Part shown: positions 57,886-64,000 of the stretch, piece after piece
Position numbering within the stretch: position 1 is the first letter of the stretch
Layout of the letters: each line of letters begins with the position of its first letter
DNA from: an uncultured Armatimonadota bacterium
GTDB taxonomy: Bacteria; Armatimonadota; Armatimonadia; Armatimonadales; Armatimonadaceae
Assembly (NCBI GenBank): GCA_903910385.1
Contig: CAIVZM010000017.1
Span: 1 to 64,000 of the forward strand
Length of the DNA stretch: 64,000 nt
Reading direction: 5' to 3'
Notes under the pieces: model-generated
Told to the model about the DNA's origin: nothing
The model's database searches: none
What the model saw: the letters and a program-made list of their open reading frames with translations, nothing else
Program-made: the position numbers and the translations under genes

Positions 57886-57922
57886 ACAAAAAATAATGGC
57901 GACAAATCTGGTCGCCATTATT
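57886..57922 (-). terminator. Terminator-like hairpin on the minus strand upstream of feoA
   Basis: A 12-bp perfect stem AATAATGGCGAC (57892-57903) / GTCGCCATTATT (57911-57922) is followed on the minus strand by a T-run (the A-run at 57888-57893). No minus-strand gene precedes it, so it would stop antisense or small-RNA transcription starting upstream of feoA. Confidence 0.5.
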
Positions 57923-57992
57923 GACGCCCGAAAAGATACGGGATACCATTAAGACGACTCGCATGGTTGAGGGTGCGGAAGGTGGTTGATTC

Positions 57993-58274
57993 GTGAACGA
58001 TAAGCAGTGTGACCCGATTTGCTCTCTTGGCTTGAAGGAATGTTCGCTCGATTGTCTGGGACGTGGACAGAAGGCTCGCGTCGCGACGGTTGGCGGGCCA
58101 AATCGCGGTCGCCTTCTGGAAATGGGTTTTACGCGAGGGACTGTGGTCGAAGTTTCACGCCGCGCTGCATTCGGGGGGCCTCTGGAAATTCGCCTGCGTT
58201 CCTATCGCCTATCACTACGGGTGGACGAAGCTCAGGCTATCCGCGTCGAAACCGATTCGACAAACCCTGAATGA
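57993..58274 (+). CDS. feoA: Ferrous iron transport protein FeoA with cysteine-rich N-terminus
   Basis: The 93-residue protein has the SH3-like FeoA fold: GQKARVATVGGPNRGRLLEM, GFTRGTVVEVSRRAAFGGPL, EIRLRSYRLSLRVDEAQAI. FeoA is the small cytoplasmic partner of FeoB. Compared with ordinary FeoA it has an extension containing Cys6, Cys10, Cys17 and Cys21 (C-x3-C-x6-C-x3-C), which could bind a metal or iron-sulfur cluster. It starts at GTG, with GGAAGGTGG about 7 nt upstream. feoB follows 46 nt downstream in the same direction. Confidence 0.9.
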   Translation: MNDKQCDPICSLGLKECSLDCLGRGQKARVATVGGPNRGRLLEMGFTRGTVVEVSRRAAFGGPLEIRLRSYRLSLRVDEAQAIRVETDSTNPE

Positions 58275-58320
58275 ACGTCATTCCTGGAATGGTCGCGATT
58301 CCAGTCGTTAGTGGAAACCT

Positions 58321-60444
58321 GTGATTTTTGCGCTTGTCGGTAACCCTAACTGCGGTAAGACTACCCTGTTCAATGCGCTGACCGGGTTACGGCAGAAGGT
58401 CGGCAACTATCCGGGCGTCACCGTTGAGCATAAGCAAGGGGTGGTCGCTCTTCCCCAGGGCGAGACCGTAACCCTGATCGATTTACCGGGTTTGTACTCG
58501 CTGACCCCGCATTCTCCCGATGAACGTATCGCTCGTGATGTCCTGCTGGGCTATCTGCCCGGTACGCCTCGCCCCAACGCGATTGTCAATGTCGTGGACG
58601 CTTCCAATCTGGAGCGTAACCTTTACCTGACCTCCCAGTTGATGGATCTTGGTCTGCCGATACTGGTAGTCCTGACCATGGGAGATACGGCGGCGCAGCA
58701 GGGGATTTATGTCGATGCCGCCACTCTGGAAAAGGAGCTTGGCGTCCCTGCGCGTGCGGTTGTAGCTTCCCGTCGTAGCGGCTGGACTGAATTGTATGCC
58801 GCGCTATTGGAACTGTCGTCGCAGGAACCGCCGCCGTCGCGTCGCTGGAACCTGCCTCTCGTTGTCGAGGCTGAGGCGGAAGAGCTTGCCGACCTTTTGC
58901 AACGCGACCACCAGCTCAAGCCACGCGAAGCATTCTCGGAAGCCTTACTTTTACTTGGCTTGCCAGAGGAGCGCAGGGAGCATAAAGACCGCTGGTCCCC
59001 TGAAGTGCGTAATCACCTGGCTGGAGATCACCTCCGTCTGCTGCGAGAGGGCGTCGATGTTTCGGTTTCTATCGCCGAAGCCCGGTATGCCGATGTAGGA
59101 CGGGTAATCAGTCGTGCTATGCGTCGCGAAAGCGTCTCGCCCGCCTCAGTGTCGGATCGGGTAGACCGGGTTTTCCTCCATCGCTTCTGGGGTTATGTGA
59201 TTTTCATCGCTCTGATGTGCTTTCTTTTTCAGGCGATGTTTTCCTGGGCGACTATCCCAATGGACTGGATAAAGAGTGGCGTCGACGCCCTCGGTCAGAC
59301 TCTGGCAGGATGGATGCCCGATGGCGATCTCAAAGACCTGGTCATCAATGGCATTTTCGGGGGAGTCGGAAATACCATTGTCTTCCTGCCGCAGATTTTG
59401 ATTCTTTTCTTCTTTATCTCTTTGCTGGAAGATACGGGTTATCTGGCGCGCGCCGCCTTTCTGATGGATAGATTGATGAGCCGGGTAGGTCTACATGGCA
59501 AGTCCTTTATCCCGCTTCTCTCTTCTTACGCCTGCGCGATTCCGGGCATCATGGCGACGCGGACAATCGATTCGCCCCGCGCTCGCCTTCTGACCATTCT
59601 GGTGGCGCCGCTTATGTCGTGTTCGGCGCGTCTCCCTGTCTATGCGGTCATGATCGGCGCATTTATTCCTGCGGTGCATCTGGCAGGTTTCCATATTGGC
59701 AAGTTTTATGTGGGACTGACCCTGCCAGCGCTCGTTTTGTTCGCAATGTATGCTTTGGGTACGGTCATGGCATTCCTGATGGCGGCCCTGTTCAATCGAA
59801 CGATCCTGAAAGGCGAACCGCCTTCGTTCCTGCTCGAAATGCCGCCTTACCGCCTGCCCTCGTTACGCACCGTTCTATACCAGATGGGGGAACGCGCCTG
59901 GCTCTTCCTGAAACGCGCCGGGACGGTAATTCTCTCTATTTCGGTGGTTCTCTGGTTTCTGGCGACCTACCCGAAGTCACCTGACGGGACAAGCAAGTCC
60001 GATCAGATACGGCATTCTCTCGCGGGACAGATCGGTCGCGTTATCGAACCTGCCATCGCTCCTCTGGGCTTCGACTGGAAAATGGGGATAGGCATCGTCT
60101 CTTCCTTCGCCGCTCGTGAGGTATTCGTTTCCGCAATGGGGACGATTTACAATGTCGCTGATGACGCCGCTTCGGACGATAGTAAACTCAGCGTCGCCGT
60201 CGGTGAGAAAATGAAGTCGGATATCAATCTGCGTACCGGGAAGCCGACGTTTACGCCTCTGGTCGCCATTGCGCTCATGGTCTATTATGTCCTCGCCATG
60301 CAATGTATGAGCACCATTGCGGTTGTGCGCCGGGAAACCAACGGCTGGAAATGGCCTCTGTTCCAGATCGCCTATATGACAGGGCTGGCGTGGGTAGTCA
60401 CTTTCCTTGTTTATCAGGGCGGAAAACTTCTGGGCTTCGAATAA
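58321..60444 (+). CDS. feoB: Ferrous iron transporter FeoB
   Basis: The 707-residue protein has an N-terminal G domain, a helical linker (about 170-265) and a membrane domain with about eight helices holding two gate repeats (YACAIPGIMATRTI; SSFAAREVFVSAMGTIY). G1 is GNPNCGKT (residues 7-14), G2 Thr34 in PGVTVEH, and G3 DLPG (54-57) are intact. The G4 site NxxD reads TMGD with Thr119 instead of Asn, and the G5 region is ASRRSGW, so guanine specificity may be weakened. It imports Fe(II) across the inner membrane. It starts at GTG and forms an operon with feoA. Confidence 0.95.
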   Translation: MIFALVGNPNCGKTTLFNALTGLRQKVGNYPGVTVEHKQGVVALPQGETVTLIDLPGLYSLTPHSPDERIARDVLLGYLPGTPRPNAIVNVVDASNLERNLYLTSQLMDLGLPILVVLTMGDTAAQQGIYVDAATLEKELGVPARAVVASRRSGWTELYAALLELSSQEPPPSRRWNLPLVVEAEAEELADLLQRDHQLKPREAFSEALLLLGLPEERREHKDRWSPEVRNHLAGDHLRLLREGVDVSVSIAEARYADVGRVISRAMRRESVSPASVSDRVDRVFLHRFWGYVIFIALMCFLFQAMFSWATIPMDWIKSGVDALGQTLAGWMPDGDLKDLVINGIFGGVGNTIVFLPQILILFFFISLLEDTGYLARAAFLMDRLMSRVGLHGKSFIPLLSSYACAIPGIMATRTIDSPRARLLTILVAPLMSCSARLPVYAVMIGAFIPAVHLAGFHIGKFYVGLTLPALVLFAMYALGTVMAFLMAALFNRTILKGEPPSFLLEMPPYRLPSLRTVLYQMGERAWLFLKRAGTVILSISVVLWFLATYPKSPDGTSKSDQIRHSLAGQIGRVIEPAIAPLGFDWKMGIGIVSSFAAREVFVSAMGTIYNVADDAASDDSKLSVAVGEKMKSDINLRTGKPTFTPLVAIALMVYYVLAMQCMSTIAVVRRETNGWKWPLFQIAYMTGLAWVVTFLVYQGGKLLGFE

Positions 60445-60781
60445 GCTTACCGATAAGGCGAGTTACTTCTTCAGATGACTCCTGCAGGGGCATTCCATGG
60501 TCTGTGTCTTCATATCGAAAGACCTTGAACGGTAAGACTCTTACGAAGGGTTTGTTCCATGCCATGGTGAAATAACGATGAGGGAATCGCACTGTAGAGT
60601 AAATCCTGCATTCGTGATGCCTTACCGCAATGTCGCACAATACACCGATTGAGGTCTGTTTCGCGCCAATGTGTCCGACAAGAGTTCGTCGGCGCGAAAG
60701 GCGTAACAGAAGAGACCTTGACGCAAATGGAATGTCAGTCGTCGATATCATTCTGAGGTTTCTCCGGCAGGGCGCAATAAC
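60445..60781. other. Intergenic region without a convincing gene
   Basis: These 337 nt after feoB hold no clear terminator. A minus-strand frame of 117 codons (60398-60751) overlaps the feoB end and lacks a ribosome binding site and recognisable motifs. I see nothing else in it. Confidence 0.5.
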
Positions 60782-62791
60782 ATGGTTGTCAATAAGCCCC
60801 CGATAGTTTCTGAACCGCAGTTGTACGAGAGGGACGCATCCCGCAGCGCTTTCTGGCGTCGCGCTCTGGTCATTTATGGCTTTGGCGGAATGCTGCTCCT
60901 GATCAACGCTTGGTTTGGCACTTATTTTTATGTTGTGGTGCAGGCGCTTATCTGGACGCAGACTTCGCTATTGCGTGGTCCTCTGGTCATTCTTTTTGCG
61001 CTCGCTCTCCTCAATCTGGGCGCTGGGCGGTTCGCACGAAGGTTTTCTCTGACCCGGCAGGAGTTGTTGACGCTGTATGTCATGCTGTGCATCGGGACCT
61101 GTGCGGCGGGGTACGGGTTTGTACAGATCCTCATCAACCATATCGCCGCGCCTTTTTATTATGCGACCGGCGGCAATGGTTTCGCCGAGCGATTGCAACC
61201 CCATATTCCCTTCTGGGCAGCGCCACGCGACCCGGAGGTCTATAATGGCTTCTTTCGCGGCAATACCACTCTGTACAAGCCTGTTTATCTATGGGGTTGG
61301 TTGTTACCGGTATTGACCTGGAGTCTGTTCATCGGGGCAATATTCTGGACTTCGCTTTGTGCGACGACCCTTTTCCGCAAGCAGTGGGTTGAAGAGGAGC
61401 GATTAACATTCCCCCTTGTCCTGTTACCCTTACAACTGACGGACACATCGGACAGTAAGTCATTCTGGAAAAACCGCTGGATGTGGATCGGGTTCCTGAT
61501 CGCAGGCGTTCTGGAATCTGTCAACTTTCTAAATTTTTTGTATCCGTCCATCCCTGCGATTCCGATCAAGCCCGGGATGGGGCAAAATGAAATCGGCGCG
61601 ATGCTGACATCGCCTCCATGGAATGCCGCCGGGAGAATTGCGCTGGCGTTTTATCCCTTCGCTATTGGGATCGGTTACCTGCTGGCGCTGGATGTATCGT
61701 TTTCGTGCTGGTTCCTTTATCTGATGTCCAAAGTGGCGCTGGTGGCATGTAGCGCGATGGGTCTATCAGAGGGCGCAACAGGAAGTCCTTCGGCGCGGAT
61801 ACCGTTCATTCGTGAGCAGGGAGCGGGCGCGTTCATTGGATTGGCGGCGTTTTCCGTATACATGGCGCGGCGTTCGCTGAAAACGTCGTGGCGTGAAGCG
61901 GAACGCCCCACAGGAGTGGATCGTGATGAATTGATGTCGTTCCGCATGGCGTACGCTGGTGGTGTGGCAGGTCTGTTGATTCAGACAATCTTCCTGATCG
62001 CTCTCGGGTTTTCTCCTGCGATGGCAGGGGGGTACGTTTTCATCTATTCCTGCTTCGCTTTAGCTCTGGGGCGCATCGTTTCCGAGGTGGGCGCGGGTTG
62101 GGCATGGGCGCCGATGTGGTCGCCTACCAGTATGACGGGAGAGGGTATCGGTCTGAACTACCTCAACCCACAACAATTGACCGCGCTGATGGCGAATACG
62201 CAATGGATGAGCGATATGCGCGATAATCCGCTTCCCCAGACGGCGCAGGCGATGAAGATTTCCGGGCAGGCGGCGTTTCCTGCCCGTGCGCTTCTCCGTC
62301 CGGCGCTTTTCGCTCTGGTAATCGGTATTCTGGCGGCGTTCTGGGCGCATCTTGACATTTACTACATCTATGGCGCGGCGACAGCAAAGGTGCGACCTGC
62401 GTTGATGAATAGCGCGACAGGTCCGGCGCGACAGGCGGTATCCATGATGATTACGCCGACCTTTCAGGACTGGTCGGGCATTGGCGCTGCGGTCTTTGGC
62501 GGCGCGACCGTGATCGGGTTGTCGGCGGCGCGGCAGATGTTCAACTGGTGGCCGTTGCATCCCCTCGGCTACGCGGTCGCGATGACCAATAGCATGGAGT
62601 ATATGTGGTGTCCGTTCCTGATCGCCTGGGGTGCGAAATCGATCACGTTGCGCTATGGCGGCATTCGGGCGTATCGTGCTGCGTTGCCGTTCTTCCTCGG
62701 CTTGATTCTGGGAGATTATGTCGTCCCGACGCTCTGGGGCATTTTCGGCGCGATGTCGAAAACGCAACAATATATGGCGTTTCCTCACTGA
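60782..62791 (+). CDS. DUF6785/DUF6784-type multipass membrane protein (second copy)
   Basis: This 669-residue protein is a paralogue of the one at 159-2117. Shared landmarks are RQELLTLYVMLCIG (about residue 95), MWIGFLIAGVLESVNFLNFL (about 235), the long run of hydrophobic helices, and GGIRAYRAALPFFLGLILGD at the C-terminus. It has a polar N-terminal tail of about 25 residues. About a dozen or more membrane segments are expected. Function unknown. CAGGG 9-13 nt upstream of the ATG is a weak ribosome binding site. Confidence 0.8.
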   Translation: MVVNKPPIVSEPQLYERDASRSAFWRRALVIYGFGGMLLLINAWFGTYFYVVVQALIWTQTSLLRGPLVILFALALLNLGAGRFARRFSLTRQELLTLYVMLCIGTCAAGYGFVQILINHIAAPFYYATGGNGFAERLQPHIPFWAAPRDPEVYNGFFRGNTTLYKPVYLWGWLLPVLTWSLFIGAIFWTSLCATTLFRKQWVEEERLTFPLVLLPLQLTDTSDSKSFWKNRWMWIGFLIAGVLESVNFLNFLYPSIPAIPIKPGMGQNEIGAMLTSPPWNAAGRIALAFYPFAIGIGYLLALDVSFSCWFLYLMSKVALVACSAMGLSEGATGSPSARIPFIREQGAGAFIGLAAFSVYMARRSLKTSWREAERPTGVDRDELMSFRMAYAGGVAGLLIQTIFLIALGFSPAMAGGYVFIYSCFALALGRIVSEVGAGWAWAPMWSPTSMTGEGIGLNYLNPQQLTALMANTQWMSDMRDNPLPQTAQAMKISGQAAFPARALLRPALFALVIGILAAFWAHLDIYYIYGAATAKVRPALMNSATGPARQAVSMMITPTFQDWSGIGAAVFGGATVIGLSAARQMFNWWPLHPLGYAVAMTNSMEYMWCPFLIAWGAKSITLRYGGIRAYRAALPFFLGLILGDYVVPTLWGIFGAMSKTQQYMAFPH

Positions 62792-62830
62792 GGAAACAGG
62801 AAGATCATCTTATTCCTGACCGCTCGGAAA

Positions 62831-63121
62831 TTAGCTACCTTGAACTTTTCTTCGCTTCCGACGATTCAAGACGATCAATACGACGCCTGTCGCTACCACC
62901 CCAATCATCGCCTGAATACCGACAGACAGGAAGAAAGCGATAGCAAGACAGGCGAAGATGACCGGCGCGGCGGCGCGAATCAAAACGTTAGAGGCGCCGG
63001 GATAGTAGAAGCGGGCGTATTTCTCCGGAATCCCCGGTAAAAAAAGCAGGGACAGGAGAAGGAACATCCCGCCCAAGGAAGCGAAAAGGCTATTCACACA
63101 GGATAGAACGGGAGATACCAT
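62831..63121 (-). CDS. Small membrane protein
   Basis: From ATG 63121 the protein has 96 residues with two or three membrane helices (about 9-28; 46-62; 66-84) and a basic tail NRRKRRKVQGS that should be cytoplasmic. No family is recognised. GGGAG lies 10 nt before this ATG. The frame is open up to 63292, but that would run into the divergent oxidoreductase gene starting at 63215; ATG 63172 is an alternative. Confidence 0.65.
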   Translation of the reverse strand: MVSPVLSCVNSLFASLGGMFLLLSLLFLPGIPEKYARFYYPGASNVLIRAAAPVIFACLAIAFFLSVGIQAMIGVVATGVVLIVLNRRKRRKVQGS

Positions 63122-63214
63122 CAGAAAGTTACTCCCTGAACCCTGCTTTTGATGGGCATTATATTCGGGCATTACATTGACGATAATAAACAGGGACAAA
63201 CAAGAGAAAAACGG

Positions 63215-64000
63215 ATGAGTGAAACGATAGATTCGTCGATGAATCAGGTGAAAATCGCGACGTTGCGGGATATAAGCGCATTCCAGGCTCATGTCGCAGC
63301 GTTATCGTTGGACTTTCCCTGCGATGATGCGATAATCACCGGGACGGATGCGCCGCTGGCGCGTTCCCTGACCGCCTTCGGGAAGCGGATTGGTAACCGG
63401 TTCGCGATCCAACCGATGGAGGGGTGGGACGGGACGACAGAGGGAAGACCGTCCGAACATACTATCCGCCGCTGGCGCCGGTTTGGGGAAAGCGGGGCGA
63501 AACTGATCTGGGGCGGCGAGGCGGTCGCAGTTCGTCCGGATGGACGCGCCAACCCAAATCAGTTAATGATAAACCCGGAGACGCTTTCGGATCTTGCCGG
63601 ACTGCGTGATGCCCTGATGACGGCGCACCGGGAAGCGATGGGCAGTACGGATGATCTGGTCATCGGTCTGCAACTGACGCATTCCGGTAGGTTCGCTCGC
63701 CCGAACGATAAAAAGCGCATGGAACCGCGCATTCTGTACCGGCATCCGATCCTCGATAAGCGTTTCGGGCTAGGTGCGGATTATCCTCTGTTGACCGACG
63801 GCGAAATCCACGAATATATCGACGACATTGTGACCGGCGCGAAGCGGGCGCACGATCTGGGGTTTGATTTTGTCGATATCAAGCACTGTCACGGCTATCT
63901 CGGGCATGAGTTTCTGAGCGCATTTACCCGTGAAGGCGCGTTCGGCGGGAGTTTTGAGAACCGGACGCGGTTCCTGCGAGAGATCGTCGCCGGAATTGAG
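63215..64000 (+). CDS. Old Yellow Enzyme-family NADH:flavin oxidoreductase, truncated by the window end
   Basis: The frame from ATG 63215 runs without stop to the last base (262 codons). It matches the OYE-like FMN oxidoreductase TIM barrel: [20 protein letters not shown] near residue 64, [20 protein letters not shown] near 155, and [20 protein letters not shown] plus [16 protein letters not shown] near 220, which contain the paired His and the substrate/flavin site residues. The rest of the barrel lies past the window. Substrate is unknown. The upstream ribosome binding site is weak. It is divergent to the small membrane protein gene. Confidence 0.92.
   Translation, partial: MSETIDSSMNQVKIATLRDISAFQAHVAALSLDFPCDDAIITGTDAPLARSLTAFGKRIGNRFAIQPMEGWDGTTEGRPSEHTIRRWRRFGESGAKLIWGGEAVAVRPDGRANPNQLMINPETLSDLAGLRDALMTAHREAMGSTDDLVIGLQLTHSGRFARPNDKKRMEPRILYRHPILDKRFGLGADYPLLTDGEIHEYIDDIVTGAKRAHDLGFDFVDIKHCHGYLGHEFLSAFTREGAFGGSFENRTRFLREIVAGIE

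Larger units (their letters stand above)
57572..57992. other. Intergenic region between the sigma operon and feoA
   Basis: No gene is called in these 421 nt between divergent units. TATAAT on the minus strand (57659-57664) is a candidate -10 for the sigma gene. TGACCCGT/ACGGGTCA (57735-57754) is a perfect palindrome with a 4-nt centre. A terminator-like hairpin for the minus strand is listed separately. A 78-codon minus-strand frame (57682-57918) crosses these elements and is not convincing. Confidence 0.6.

Noticed and set aside
57682-57918. 78-codon minus-strand frame upstream of feoA
   Set aside because: It covers a hairpin and a palindrome, with no ribosome binding site or conserved feature.
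57924-57992. Fur box upstream of feoA
   Set aside because: No GATAATGATAATCATTATC-like or 7-1-7 element is visible; only unrelated AT-rich sequence.
60398-60751. 117-codon minus-strand frame after feoB
   Set aside because: It overlaps the feoB end, has no ribosome binding site and no recognisable motif.

Overview
The window reads as ordinary chromosomal DNA (GC visibly above 50 percent, dense gene packing on both strands, many operons with 1-4 nt overlaps) from a heterotrophic bacterium, most likely of the phylum Armatimonadota. That assignment is an inference from three things: a type IV pilin-like DUF1559 protein whose N-terminus carries the FPVFAQARAKARQ stretch I associate with that phylum, two DUF6785-type multipass membrane proteins, and planctomycete-like carbohydrate and cytochrome genes (DUF1592 with DUF1552, phytanoyl-CoA dioxygenases, ThuA, GMC oxidoreductase, sugar isomerase). 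No rRNA is present to confirm it.

Layout. 1-75: end of a 30-bp tandem repeat. 159-4568: DUF6785 membrane protein, lipoprotein, pilin-like protein and a LacI regulator. 4699-9739: S1/P1 nuclease, purE-purK, sugar isomerase, SGNH esterase. 9819-12480: beta-propeller diheme cytochrome and a redoxin. 12627-12715: tRNA-Ser(GCT) with a clear promoter. 12793-15449: lytic transglycosylase, small membrane protein, HAD phosphatase. 15483-19090: two PhyH dioxygenases, an AraC regulator and a ThuA-like protein. 19202-21791: MscS channel and hemL. 21850-28708: a five-gene operon of an ECF sigma factor, a very large anti-sigma/membrane fusion and an ABC exporter. 28889-35747: secreted cyclophilin, Rel, Lon, a CheY-like receiver. 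36635-43589: LysR regulator; a VWA-PP2C-kinase triad with a divergent zinc-ribbon protein; a Clp1/Grc3-like kinase; GNAT; a coiled-coil membrane protein. 43789-50214: GMC oxidoreductase with its small subunit, DUF4342, and the DUF1592/DUF1552 pair. 50374-53540: lysine 6-aminotransferase-like enzyme, a coiled-coil membrane protein, YebC. 53607-57571: a paralogue of the ABC-associated membrane protein, then a second sigma/anti-sigma/NfeD operon. 57993-60444: feoA-feoB. 60782-64000: second DUF6785 protein, small membrane protein, and an Old Yellow Enzyme-family oxidoreductase cut by the window end.

The most interesting systems are: the operon in which the anti-sigma zinc finger is fused to the large extracytoplasmic protein of an ABC exporter (21850-28708); the VWA-phosphatase-kinase triad (37534-40092) with its neighbouring zinc-ribbon protein; and a recurring promoter arrangement in which a TATAAT-like hexamer ends 6 or 7 nt before the start codon with no ribosome binding site, suggesting leaderless transcripts. 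FeoB has lost the G4 asparagine of its GTPase domain, and its FeoA partner carries an unusual N-terminal four-cysteine cluster.
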